Below, in pieces: positions 40,522-49,142 of a stretch of 64,000 nucleotides of DNA. The stretch comes from Alphaproteobacteria bacterium. GTDB lineage: Bacteria > Pseudomonadota > Alphaproteobacteria > Rhodospirillales > Rhodospirillaceae. A program made the translations under genes and the position numbers. The first letter of the stretch is position 1. Every line of letters begins with the position of its first letter. Below the pieces are notes generated by a model. That model was not told the origin of the DNA. It saw nothing but the letters and a program-made list of their open reading frames with translations, and searched no databases. The stretch is taken from assembly GCA_030604885.1 (NCBI GenBank), contig JAUVUZ010000003.1, positions 111,603 to 175,602 of the forward strand. Reading direction: 5' to 3'.

Positions 40522-41765
40522 GCGCGCAGCGCCTCCGCCAGCACCTCGACGCCCTGGAGGAAGTCGCCCAGGTCCATCGCCTCGTCCGGGTTGTGGGAGC
40601 CGTTGGCGTTGCGCACGAACAGCATTGCCGAGGGGATGCCCGCGTTGGCGAACACCGCCGCGTCGTGCCCGGCCCCCGAGGGGATGTTCTCGAACGGCCG
40701 ACCGAGCCGCGTCGCCGCGTCGGAAAAACGGGCGATCCACGCCGCATCCATCGCCGCCGGGGCGGTGTCGATGCGGTCGTCGAAGACGAAGCGCACGCCG
40801 CGCGCCCGCTCCACCGCGCGGCACTCCTCGCGGGTGAGGTCGTAGAACCGCTCCATCGTCGCCGCGTCCTGGCTGCGGATCTCGAAGGAGAAGCGTGCCT
40901 CGCCGGGGATCACCGATACCGCGTGGCTTTCGGGCGCGGTGGTGAGGATGCCCGCGGTCATCACCAGATCCATGCCCATCTGCAGCAGCACGCGCCAGTG
41001 CTCGTCCATGCGCGACAGCAGTTCCGCCACCGCCAGCACCGCGTCCTTCCTGAGCCAACGCGGCACCGCGCCCGAGTGCCCGGCCTCGCCGACGCAGCGC
41101 ACCAGATTGTGGCGCAGGTTGCCGCGGATGCCGGTCACCGCGCTCACCGGCCAGCCGCGCGCGGTCATCACCGGACCCTGCTCGATGTGGAGTTCGAGAT
41201 AGGCCGCGAGGTCGCTGGGGCGGATCAGCGGCTTGCCCGCGCGCACGTCGTCCACCGGCAGGCCGGTGCGCGCCATCGCCTCGGCCAGGGTGGTGCGGCC
41301 GTCGCGGTGGCGTAAATCGAGCGCGCCCGGCCCGAGCTTGCCGAGCAGCGCCAGCGAGCCGAGGTAGGCCTTGCCGAACCACGCGCTCTCCTCGCCGCGC
41401 ATCGCCAGCACCCGCAGCGGCGGCGCGGCCGAAGGCCGGTCGCGGAAGCGCGCCATCGCCAGCAGCCCGGCCACCACGCCCGCCAGCCCGTCGTAATTGC
41501 CGCCGTGGGGCACGGAATCGAGGTGGGAGCCGATCGCCACCGGCGGCTCGGCGCGGTCGTCGCCGGGGATGCGGACCCACAGGTTGCGGTAGGCGTCTTC
41601 CTCGGCGGCGAGGCCGAGGTCGGCGGCGAAGGCGGCGATCTTCGCCAGCGCCGCGTCCTCGCCCGGGGCGTAGGCCTCGCGCGTCACTCCCGGCGGATCG
41701 GCCGAAAGCGCGGCGATCTCGGCGAACATGCGTTCCGCCGCTTGGTGTCCGTGATCGAGCCTCAT
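40518..41765 (-). CDS. M20-family N-carbamoyl-amino acid hydrolase / allantoate amidohydrolase
   Basis: Di-zinc amidohydrolase of 415 residues. Metal ligands are in GSHLDSVPHGGNYDGLAGV, MRGEESAWFGKAYLGS, LELHIEQGP and, near the end, NGSHNPDEAMD. The dimerisation segment TGIRGNLRHNLVRCVGEAGHSGAVP is typical. The family includes N-carbamoyl-L-amino-acid hydrolase, beta-ureidopropionase and allantoate amidohydrolase; the substrate cannot be fixed. ATG 41765 overlaps the stop of the OPRT-like gene, so the two are coupled. A role in ureide or pyrimidine nitrogen use is suggested by that partner. Confidence 0.9.
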   Translation of the reverse strand: MRLDHGHQAAERMFAEIAALSADPPGVTREAYAPGEDAALAKIAAFAADLGLAAEEDAYRNLWVRIPGDDRAEPPVAIGSHLDSVPHGGNYDGLAGVVAGLLAMARFRDRPSAAPPLRVLAMRGEESAWFGKAYLGSLALLGKLGPGALDLRHRDGRTTLAEAMARTGLPVDDVRAGKPLIRPSDLAAYLELHIEQGPVMTARGWPVSAVTGIRGNLRHNLVRCVGEAGHSGAVPRWLRKDAVLAVAELLSRMDEHWRVLLQMGMDLVMTAGILTTAPESHAVSVIPGEARFSFEIRSQDAATMERFYDLTREECRAVERARGVRFVFDDRIDTAPAAMDAAWIARFSDAATRLGRPFENIPSGAGHDAAVFANAGIPSAMLFVRNANGSHNPDEAMDLGDFLQGVEVLAEALRA

Positions 41766-42433
41766 GCGCCGACGCCCCCGTGTTCGATCGACCAGCGCAC
41801 CGGGTCGGCGGCGAAGGCGGCGAGCATTTCCTCCTGCGGCGCCGAGAGGCGGCCGGTGGCGGCGAGCGCGGCGTGGAGGTCGGCCCAGTTGGTCAGCGCG
41901 TGGAGCCGCAGGCCCTGGGCGGCGAAGCGTTCCTCGGTCTCGGGGTAGACGTCGAACTCCATGAACACCAGCACGTCCTCCACCTGCGCGCCGGTCTGGC
42001 GCAGCGCGGTGGCGGCGGCGATCTTCGAGAGGCCGTCGGTGGTCACGTCGTCCACCAGCAGGGCGCGCGCCTCCTGCGGCAGGCGGCCCTCCACCTGGGC
42101 GCGGCTGCCCCAGCCGATCGGCCGCTTGCGCAAATAGGAGAGGGGGAGGCCGAGGCGCTCCGCCAGCCACGCGGCGAAGGCGATGCCCGAATTCTCCACC
42201 CCCACCACGACGTTGAGCTCGTCCTGGCGGCCGAGCGCGCGGATCCCGTCGGCGGCGAGGGTCATCGCCTCGGCGCGGGCGGCGACGTCGGACATCAGCA
42301 CCCGCGCGTCCACGTAGACCGGGCTGGCCCAGCCGGAGGTGTAGAAGAACGGTTGCTCGGCCGCCACGTGAACCGCGCCCAGGCGGGCGAGGATTTCGGC
42401 CAGGCGCGCCGAGGCGGACGCGGAGACGATCAT
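41762..42433 (-). CDS. Orotate phosphoribosyltransferase-like protein
   Basis: PRTase of 223 residues. The PRPP-binding motif ALLVDDVTTDGLSKI is intact, and YTSGWASPVYVDARVLMS and LSYLRKRPIGWGSRAQVEG match OPRT (PyrE) of alphaproteobacteria. The loop that normally reads GGETAGIPFAA is VENSGIAFAA here, a moderate deviation. ATG 42433 follows GGGGAGC. It is coupled to an M20 carbamoyl hydrolase rather than to other pyr genes, so it may act in salvage or degradation instead of being the main PyrE. Confidence 0.85.
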   Translation of the reverse strand: MIVSASASARLAEILARLGAVHVAAEQPFFYTSGWASPVYVDARVLMSDVAARAEAMTLAADGIRALGRQDELNVVVGVENSGIAFAAWLAERLGLPLSYLRKRPIGWGSRAQVEGRLPQEARALLVDDVTTDGLSKIAAATALRQTGAQVEDVLVFMEFDVYPETEERFAAQGLRLHALTNWADLHAALAATGRLSAPQEEMLAAFAADPVRWSIEHGGVGA

Positions 42434-42563
42434 CGCGGTGCTCCCCAAAGACGGAAACGACCAATGTAGGCAATCGCTTCGCCGCGCGGAAGCGGCAATC
42501 GCCAGGTTGGATCGTTTCCAGGCCGTCGCGCGTTGCAAGGGGAGACCGAGGAGACCGCGTTCC

Positions 42564-44738
42564 ATGCAGGGCTTTCGCTTCCGCCGCCCGGCGGCGCCCC
42601 CCGAGGGGGTTCTCCAGCCGGGCCGCAACGTCTGGCGCGTCGCGCGGGCGCACCGCGCCGCGATGATCGTCGATCCCGCGCCCTATTTCGCGGCGGCGCG
42701 GGCGGCGCTGCGCGCGGCGCGCCGCAGCATCCACATCGTCGGCTGGGATCTCGACGGCGAGATTCCCTTCACCGGGCCGGAGGGCGCCACCGACGGCCTG
42801 CCGGAGACGCTCGGGCCTTTCCTCGCCGCGCTGGTGGCCCGCCGCCCGGAGCTGAAGGTGCGGATCCTGCTGTGGGACCACGCGCTGTTCCACATGTTCG
42901 AGCGGGACCTGGTGCCCAACTACGCGTGCCTGTGGGACGCGCCGCGCAGCATCGACATCTGCCTCGACGACGTGCTGCCGATCGGCGCCTGCCATCACCA
43001 GAAGATCGTGGTGGTGGACGAGCGGGTGGCGTTCTGCGGCGGCATCGACCTCACCCGGCGGCGCTGGGACACCCCCGAGCACCTGCCGAACGATCCCCGC
43101 CGCGTCGACCCCTCGGGCGACGCGTATCCGCCGTTCCACGACGCGCAACTGGTGGTGGACGGCGAAGCGGCGCGCGATTTGGGCGAGCTGGTGCGCCAAC
43201 GCTGGAACCGCTCCGCGTGCAACCGCATCTCCAAGCCCACCCTCGCCCGCATCGCCGAGGCGGAGGGGCCGGACCCCTGGCCCGCCCACGTCGAACCGGA
43301 GTTCCGCGACATCGCGGTGGGGATCGCCCGCACCCAGCCGCGCTTCGGCCGCGAGCGCCGGATCGCCGAGGTGGAAACCCTCTACTTCGACATGATCGAC
43401 GCGGCGCGCCGCCACGTCTACGTCGAGAACCAGGACCTCACCGCGCCCGCGTTCGGCGCGCGCATCGCGCGGCGGATTCAGGCGGCGCCCGAGGTGCGGG
43501 CGGTGTTCGTCGCCCCCGCCCATTACGACAGCTGGCTGCTGCGCGCCACCATGGCGGGCGGCCGCGCCAAGTTCATGGACGCCCTGGCCGAGGCCGGGTG
43601 CGGCGACTGCGTGCGGCTGCTGGCGCCGGAATCCGGCCCGCCGGAGGATGCCGCCAAGGTGATGGTCCACGCCAAGCTGATGATCGTCGACGACACCCTG
43701 CTGCGCATCGGCTCCTCCAACATCTGCAACCGCTCCATGGGCCTCGACACCGAGTGCGACCTGGTGCTGGCGGCGGAGACCGCCGAGCACCGCGCCGCGA
43801 TCCGCCGCGCCCACGCCCGCCTGTTGGGCGAGCACCTGGGCTGCGGCGAGGCGGCGGCGCTCGCCGCCCTCGAGGCCGAACCCGATCTGTTCGCCGCCCT
43901 CGACGTGCTGTCCGACCCGGCCTCCGTCCGCCGCCTCGCTCCGGTGAGCGACGAGGAGGCGCGGCAGGATGCCGAGCTTTCCCCCTTCGACGCCCTGGCC
44001 GACCCGCCGGAGGCGCTGATCGACGAGGGGCCGAACGCGGCGCGCCGGCCGTTCCGCCCGCTGCCGACGCTGGGCAAGATCGGCGGCGGCGTGCTCGCCT
44101 TCCTGGCGCTGGCGGTGCTGTGGCAGACCGCCGCCCTCGCCGAGCCGGACGAGGTGATCCAGGCGCTCGACCACGTGGCGCGCCAGCCGTGGACCGCCGC
44201 GGCGGTGATCGGCCTGTTCGTGGCGGGCGGGCTGGTGGCGATGCCGCTGATGCTGATGATGGTCGCCACCCTCACGATTTTCGGCGGCTGGCCCGGCCTC
44301 GCCCTGGCGGGGCTGGGGGCGGTGGCGAGCGCCGTCGCCACCTACGTGGTCGGTCGCCGCCTCGGCACCGGGCTGCTGCGGCGCTACCTCGGGCCGCGCC
44401 TCAACCGCATCCGCCGCAACCTGCCCGAGAGCGGGATCTTCGATCTGGCGGCGGTGCGCATGGCGCCGATCGCGCCGTTTTTCGTCGTCAACCTGGTGGC
44501 CGGGGCCACCGGCGTGCGCTTCGGCCCCTATCTCCTCGGCAGCGTGGTGGGCCTGCTGCCCGACGTGCTGCTGATCGCCCTCTTGGTGCATCAGGTGCGG
44601 CGGGTGCTGGCGGAGCCGGGTCCCCACGCGCTGCTGCTGCTGGTGGCGGGGGTGCTGGCGTGGGCGGCGTTCTCCCTGGCGCTGTCGCTGGCGGTGGTGC
44701 GCCGCTGGCGGGCGGTCGCCCCGGCGCGGGTGGAGTGA
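42564..44738 (+). CDS. Phospholipase D-family protein fused to VTT (DedA-like) membrane domain
   Basis: Protein of 724 residues. The first 500 carry two PLD motifs, HHQKIVVVDERVAFCGGIDLT and HAKLMIVDDTLLRIGSSNICNRSMGLD, both with intact His, Lys and Asp, so one complete active site. The C-terminal 220 residues hold a VTT/SNARE-associated (DedA-like) domain of about six helices with GGWPGLALAGLGAVASAVATYVVGRRLG and AAVRMAPIAPFFVVNLVAGATGV. The fusion suggests phospholipid cleavage or synthesis linked to lipid flipping at the membrane. ATG 42564 follows GAGGAG. The topoisomerase gene starts right at its stop. Confidence 0.93.
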   Translation: MQGFRFRRPAAPPEGVLQPGRNVWRVARAHRAAMIVDPAPYFAAARAALRAARRSIHIVGWDLDGEIPFTGPEGATDGLPETLGPFLAALVARRPELKVRILLWDHALFHMFERDLVPNYACLWDAPRSIDICLDDVLPIGACHHQKIVVVDERVAFCGGIDLTRRRWDTPEHLPNDPRRVDPSGDAYPPFHDAQLVVDGEAARDLGELVRQRWNRSACNRISKPTLARIAEAEGPDPWPAHVEPEFRDIAVGIARTQPRFGRERRIAEVETLYFDMIDAARRHVYVENQDLTAPAFGARIARRIQAAPEVRAVFVAPAHYDSWLLRATMAGGRAKFMDALAEAGCGDCVRLLAPESGPPEDAAKVMVHAKLMIVDDTLLRIGSSNICNRSMGLDTECDLVLAAETAEHRAAIRRAHARLLGEHLGCGEAAALAALEAEPDLFAALDVLSDPASVRRLAPVSDEEARQDAELSPFDALADPPEALIDEGPNAARRPFRPLPTLGKIGGGVLAFLALAVLWQTAALAEPDEVIQALDHVARQPWTAAAVIGLFVAGGLVAMPLMLMMVATLTIFGGWPGLALAGLGAVASAVATYVVGRRLGTGLLRRYLGPRLNRIRRNLPESGIFDLAAVRMAPIAPFFVVNLVAGATGVRFGPYLLGSVVGLLPDVLLIALLVHQVRRVLAEPGPHALLLLVAGVLAWAAFSLALSLAVVRRWRAVAPARVE

Positions 44739-45758
44739 TTGGCGCGCCTGCGGGTGGTCTCGCCCGAGCGGCTGACGATCCGCCGCTGCCCCGCCGGAAA
44801 GGGGTTCTATTACCGCGACGCCCGCGACCGCCGGGTGAGCGACCCCAAGACCCTGGCGCGCATCCGCGGCCTTGCGATTCCGCCCGCCTACGCCGAGGTG
44901 CAGATCGCCGCCGATCCCCGTGCCCACATCCAGGCGGTGGGGCGCGATGCCGCCGGGCGCCTGCAATACCGCTATCACCCCGACTGGACCGAGGTGCGCG
45001 AGCGCCACAAGACCGAGCGCCTGCGCCGCATCCTCGACGCGCTGCCGAAGCTGCGCGCGGCGGTGGCGCGCGACCTCGCCGAGGGCGGCACCGGCCGCAC
45101 CGCCGCGCTCGCCTGCGCGGTGGCGCTGATGGACGAAAGCCACATCCGCGTCGGCAACGATTGCTACGCTCGCCGCAACGGCGGCCGGGGCACCGCGACG
45201 CTGCTGAAGTCCGACGCCGCCATCGACGCCGACGGCGTGACCCTGTCGTTCTTCGGCAAGGGCGGCAAGCGCCTCTCGGGCGAGGTACGCGACCCGCGCC
45301 TCGCCGCCGCCCTGGCGCGGCTGGCCGAGCTGCGCGGGCGGCGCCTGCTGCAATGGCGGCCCGAGACCGGGCGTCCCCGGCCGATCCGCGCCGCCGAGGT
45401 CAACGCCTACCTCAAGGCGATCGCCGGGGTGGGCCTCTCCGCCAAGGATTTCCGCATGCTCGGCGCCAACGTGGCGGCGGCCGACCTGCTCGCCGCCGAG
45501 GCCCCCGGCCCCAGCCAGGCGGCGCGCAAGCGGCAGTTCGACGCGGCGGTGAAAGCGGTGGCGGAGCGCCTCGGCAACACTCCGGCGGTGGTGCGCAAAA
45601 GCTACGTGCAGGCGTGCGTGCGCGCCGCGTTCGAGGCGGGCGAGCTGGCCGAGGCGGCGCGCCGCGCCCGCGCCGGGGCGCGCCGCAGCCGGATCGAGAA
45701 CGCGCTGCGGCGGATCCTGATCGCGCACGCCCTTGACGACGCGGCGCCGACGCCGTAA
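44739..45758 (+). CDS. Type IB DNA topoisomerase (poxvirus-like)
   Basis: Topoisomerase of 339 residues that relaxes DNA through a 3'-phosphotyrosine. Family segments are KGFYYRD, LAIPPAYAEVQIAADPRAHIQAVGRDAAGRLQYRYHPDW, RVGNDCYARRNGGRGTATLL, FFGKGGKR, KDFRMLGAN and the active tyrosine in VVRKSYVQACV. The more usual bacterial forms read FRTWHGT and SYIHP at the last two places, so this copy is slightly divergent. The start is TTG 44739, immediately after the PLD stop, so translation is coupled. Confidence 0.93.
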   Translation: MARLRVVSPERLTIRRCPAGKGFYYRDARDRRVSDPKTLARIRGLAIPPAYAEVQIAADPRAHIQAVGRDAAGRLQYRYHPDWTEVRERHKTERLRRILDALPKLRAAVARDLAEGGTGRTAALACAVALMDESHIRVGNDCYARRNGGRGTATLLKSDAAIDADGVTLSFFGKGGKRLSGEVRDPRLAAALARLAELRGRRLLQWRPETGRPRPIRAAEVNAYLKAIAGVGLSAKDFRMLGANVAAADLLAAEAPGPSQAARKRQFDAAVKAVAERLGNTPAVVRKSYVQACVRAAFEAGELAEAARRARAGARRSRIENALRRILIAHALDDAAPTP

Positions 45759-45794
45759 ACCGTCCGCCCCTCCGAGCCGCTTTCCGAGTCAAAC

Positions 45795-45989
45795 GTGCCC
45801 CGCCTGTTGCTGCTGCTCGCGTTGATCGCGGGCGAATTCGCCTGTTTCGAATCCCCGGCGTTCCGCGCCAACCTCCACACCCCGATCGCGGGGGATGCGA
45901 TCTTCCACGGCGCCCTCGGCATGCCCGCCGCCGAGCCGCCCCCCGGCTCGCCGCGCCGCCGCCGCCAGGGCGGGCGGGAAACCCTCTGA
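45795..45989 (+). CDS. Possible small secreted or membrane peptide, 64 aa
   Basis: Small reading frame from GTG 45795 with a hydrophobic N-terminus (MPRLLLLLALIAGEFACF) that could be a signal peptide or short anchor, then a Pro/Arg-rich tail. No good ribosome site is visible, and I recognise no family. It fills the 290-bp gap between the topoisomerase and the hydroxyacid dehydrogenase. It may be chance. Confidence 0.3.
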   Translation: MPRLLLLLALIAGEFACFESPAFRANLHTPIAGDAIFHGALGMPAAEPPPGSPRRRRQGGRETL

Positions 45990-46047
45990 AGCGCCGCCGG
46001 GGCGTGCTAGGATCGGGGGCCGCTTGCCCGCCCGAACGGAGGCCCCG

Positions 46048-47004
46048 ATGCTCAGGATCGTTTTCCTCGACCGCGACACCCTTTCGCCGGACACCGTGCT
46101 GCGCGCCCCCGCCGCGCCCCACCAGTGGATCGCGCACGCCCGCACCGCCCCCGGCGAGGCGGCGCAGCGGCTCAAGGACGCCGACATCGTCGTCACCAAC
46201 AAGGTGCCGATCACCGCGGCGGTGCTGGAGGCGGCGCCGCGCCTGAAGTTCGTGGCGGTGGCCGCCACCGGCACCGACGGCGTCGACCTCGCCGCCTGCC
46301 GGGCACGCGCCGTGGCGGTCTCCAACATTCGCGGCTACGCCCGCAACACCGTGCCCGAGCACACCTTCGCGCTGATCCTGGCGCTGCGCCGCAGCCTCGT
46401 GCCCTATCGCCAGTCGGTGATCGACGGGCGGTGGGAGGAGGCGGCGCAGTTCTGCTTTTTCGACCACCCGATCGCCGATCTCGCCGGGTCCACCCTCGGC
46501 ATCGTCGGCGACGGCGTGCTCGGCCGGGCGGTGGCCAAGCTCGGCGAGGCGTTCGGGATGCGGGTGCTGTTCGCCGCCCGCAAGGGCGCGGCGGCGGAAG
46601 GCTCGCTCTACACCCCGTTCGACGAGGTGATGCGGGTGAGCGACGTGATCAGCCTGCATTGCCCGCTGCTGCCGGAAACCCGCAACCTCATCGGCGCGCG
46701 TGAGTTCGCGCTGATGCAGAAGCGGCCGCTGCTGGTCAACACCGCGCGCGGCGGCCTGGTGGACGAGGCGGCGCTGGCCGAGGCGCTGGAGGCGGAGCGG
46801 ATTTCCGGCGCGGGCTTCGACGTGCTGACCCGCGAGCCGCCGGGGGCGGAGCACGTGATGCGGCGCATCGCCGCGCGCCCCAACGTGATCGTCACCCCCC
46901 ACGTCGCCTGGGCGAGCCAGGAGGCGATCCAGACCCTGGCGGATCAACTGATCGACAACATCGACGCCTTCTGCCGCGGCGAGCCGCGCAATCTCGTGAC
47001 CTAG
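46048..47004 (+). CDS. D-2-hydroxyacid dehydrogenase, HprA-like
   Basis: NAD(P)-dependent reductase of 318 residues of the hydroxypyruvate/glycerate dehydrogenase group. The start MLRIVFLDRDTL resembles HprA. The nucleotide loop is GIVGDGVLGRAV; catalytic Arg is in NTARGGLVDEAAL, Glu in TREPPGAE and His in VTPHVAWAS. The family turns hydroxypyruvate or glyoxylate into glycerate or glycolate. ATG 46048 follows CGGAGG. Its stop overlaps that of the convergent aldo/keto reductase gene. Confidence 0.92.
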   Translation: MLRIVFLDRDTLSPDTVLRAPAAPHQWIAHARTAPGEAAQRLKDADIVVTNKVPITAAVLEAAPRLKFVAVAATGTDGVDLAACRARAVAVSNIRGYARNTVPEHTFALILALRRSLVPYRQSVIDGRWEEAAQFCFFDHPIADLAGSTLGIVGDGVLGRAVAKLGEAFGMRVLFAARKGAAAEGSLYTPFDEVMRVSDVISLHCPLLPETRNLIGAREFALMQKRPLLVNTARGGLVDEAALAEALEAERISGAGFDVLTREPPGAEHVMRRIAARPNVIVTPHVAWASQEAIQTLADQLIDNIDAFCRGEPRNLVT

Positions 47005-47837
47005 AGAATGTCGAGGGGGTGCTTGCGTTCGGGCGGCGGGAAGGCGGCGTCGAGGACGCGCACCTCCTCGGCGGAGAGGGCGAGGCCGAGGGCGCGGGCG
47101 TTGTCGGCGACGTGGGCCGGATCGCCGCTTTCGGGGATCGCGATCACGCCTCGCCGCAGCAGCGCCGCCAGCGCCACCGCCGCCGGGGTCGCGCCGCGCG
47201 CCCGGGCGACCTGCGCCAGGGCGGGGTGCCGCGCGAGGCGGCCGGACCCCATCGGCGTGTAGGCCATCACCGCCACGCCGTGGCGCGCGCACCACGGCAG
47301 CAGCGCGAACTCGATGCCCCGGCTGCCGAGGTTGTAGAGAACCTGGTTGGCGGCGCAGCGGTCGCCGCCCGGCACCCGGAACAGCGCCTCCATGTCGTCG
47401 ACGTCGAAGTTGGAGACGCCCCAGGCGGCGATCTTGCCGCTCGCCTGAAGCTCGCCGAAGGTATCCACCACCTCGGCCAGATCGGTGCGGCTTTCGCGCC
47501 AATGCAGCAGGTAGAGATCGAGCCGGTCGACGCCGAGGCGGCGGAGGCTGGCGTCGCAGGCGGCGCGGATGCCCGCCCGGGTGGCGTTGGACGGCAACAC
47601 CTTGGACACCAGGAACGCCTCGTCCCGCCGCCCGGCGAGCGCGCGGCCGATGTGGCTTTCGGAGAGGCCGTTGCCGTACATCTCGGCGGTGTCGACCAGC
47701 GTGAGGCCGAGGTCGAGGCCGTCGCGCATCGCCCGTTCCTCCACCTCGCGCGGTCGCCGCCCCTGGCCCAGGTGCCACGAGCCTTGCCCGAGGGCGCTCA
47801 CCTTCCGCCCGTCGGCGAGTGTCACCGTCATCGTCAT
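47001..47837 (-). CDS. Aldo/keto reductase
   Basis: NADPH-dependent TIM-barrel reductase of 278 residues. The catalytic tetrad is visible: Asp and Tyr in DTAEMYGNGLSE, Lys in FLVSKVLPSN and His in LLHWRES. The NADP segment AYTPMGSGRL is near the expected place. ATG 47837 was chosen over 47831 because GGGAGA has better spacing to it. The substrate is unknown; the YeaE/DkgA-like group reduces diketo-acids and methylglyoxal. It ends against the hydroxyacid dehydrogenase. Confidence 0.92.
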   Translation of the reverse strand: MTMTVTLADGRKVSALGQGSWHLGQGRRPREVEERAMRDGLDLGLTLVDTAEMYGNGLSESHIGRALAGRRDEAFLVSKVLPSNATRAGIRAACDASLRRLGVDRLDLYLLHWRESRTDLAEVVDTFGELQASGKIAAWGVSNFDVDDMEALFRVPGGDRCAANQVLYNLGSRGIEFALLPWCARHGVAVMAYTPMGSGRLARHPALAQVARARGATPAAVALAALLRRGVIAIPESGDPAHVADNARALGLALSAEEVRVLDAAFPPPERKHPLDIL

Positions 47838-47900
47838 CGTCGTTCTCCCGTGTGGTTCTCCCCATATAGGTTCGTCGGCGCGGCGGCGGAGGCAAGGGCG

Positions 47901-48320
47901 ATGGAGGGTCTCGAACGCTTCGTTGCGGCCCAGGCGGGGACCTGGGCGGCGGCGGAGACGGAACTGGCGGCGGGGTTGAAGACCGGCCACTGGATGTGGT
48001 TCGTGTTTCCGCAGATCGCGGGCCTCGGCTTCAGCGACATGGCGCGGCGCTACGCGATCCGCGATCTCGACGAGGCGCGGGCGTATCTCGCCCATCCGAT
48101 CCTCGGGGCGCGGCTGCGGCGGGGGGTGGACCTGCTGCTGGCGCACCGGGACCGCAGCGCCCATGCCATCCTCGGCAGCCCCGACGACCTCAAGCTGCGC
48201 TCCTGCCTGACGCTGTTCCGCGTCGCCGCCGAGGGCGACGACCGGGCGCGCTTCCAGGCGGCGCTCGACGCCTTCTATGGCGGCGCCGCCGACCCGCGCA
48301 CCCTGACGGCGCTGGGGTGA
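47901..48320 (+). CDS. DUF1810 family protein
   Basis: Protein of 139 residues with the family signatures GLKTGHWMWFVFPQIAGLG, ARRYAIRDLDEARAYLAHPILGARL and KLRSCLTLFRVAA. DUF1810 proteins resemble parts of eukaryotic calpastatin-named and ADP-ribose-linked proteins; their activity is not established. ATG 47901 is in a divergent arrangement with the aldo/keto reductase. Confidence 0.92.
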   Translation: MEGLERFVAAQAGTWAAAETELAAGLKTGHWMWFVFPQIAGLGFSDMARRYAIRDLDEARAYLAHPILGARLRRGVDLLLAHRDRSAHAILGSPDDLKLRSCLTLFRVAAEGDDRARFQAALDAFYGGAADPRTLTALG

Positions 48321-48359
48321 AGGCGCGGGGAGCGCCCGGGCGGGCGCTCCCTCGCGGCG

Positions 48360-49142
48360 TCAGTGGCTGCGGCCGCTCAGGCCCGACTGGCGGGTGACGG
48401 TGTCCGACATCTCGTCGGCGCGGTCGGCGGCGGTGTCGGCGACGCGCAGGGTGTTCTGCACGTTGCGCACGCCCGAGACCGCCTCGGCCAGATCCTCGGC
48501 ACGGCGCTTCTGGGCGCGGTCGCGCACCGAGCCGGAGAGGGTCACCTCGCAGGCGTTGACGCTCACCTGGATTTCCGACGCGTCGACGTGGCCGTCGTCG
48601 GTCAGGCGGTCGCACACGTCCTCGAGAATCCGCGCGTCGGAGCGCTTGTAGTCGCGCGGGCCGCGGCCGCGATACTGGCCGATGTCCTGGCCGTATTCGC
48701 CGGTATAGCCGCCGTAGCCCCGCTCGCGGCCCGGGGCGTAGGCGTAGCCCTCGCGGCTGGAATTGTCGGGGTAGAGATCGCGGCCGTAGGTGTCGCGCCG
48801 CCCGCGATCCTCGGGGAAGCGGTCGGCGCCGGTGTCGCCGGGGTAGACGTCGCGGCCCCAGCGGTCGCGGCCGTCGCCCCAGGTGCGTGGGCCGGGATCG
48901 CCGCCCCGGCGGTGGGAGCGCGCGTGGCCGGGATAGTCGCGGCGGCCGTAAAGGTCGCTGCCCGCCTCGCGGATGTCGCGGCCCAGGTCCTCGCGGTGCC
49001 ATTCGGTGCGCATGCGCTCGGCGTCCGAGCTGTGGCCGTAGCGGCCGTAGTCGTCGTCGAAGTCGCGCCCGAAGCGGCGCGGGTCCTCGCGACGGGGGTC
49101 GAAGTCGGGCTCGCTGCGGCGACGGTTGCGTTCGTCGGCCAT
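48360..49142 (-). CDS. BON-domain protein with long charged low-complexity N-terminus
   Basis: Protein of 260 residues. The first 165 are rich in Arg, Asp, Gly and Tyr (DDDYGRYG, RRDYPGHARSHRRGG) and probably disordered. The C-terminal 80 form a BON domain (SDARILEDVCDRLTDDGHVDASEIQVSVNACEVTLSGSVRDRAQKRRAEDLAEAVSGVRNVQNTLRV in short segments), found in osmotic-shock and lipid-binding proteins. There is no signal peptide, so it is likely cytoplasmic. It is common in stress-responsive alphaproteobacterial genes. Confidence 0.88.
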   Translation of the reverse strand: MADERNRRRSEPDFDPRREDPRRFGRDFDDDYGRYGHSSDAERMRTEWHREDLGRDIREAGSDLYGRRDYPGHARSHRRGGDPGPRTWGDGRDRWGRDVYPGDTGADRFPEDRGRRDTYGRDLYPDNSSREGYAYAPGRERGYGGYTGEYGQDIGQYRGRGPRDYKRSDARILEDVCDRLTDDGHVDASEIQVSVNACEVTLSGSVRDRAQKRRAEDLAEAVSGVRNVQNTLRVADTAADRADEMSDTVTRQSGLSGRSH

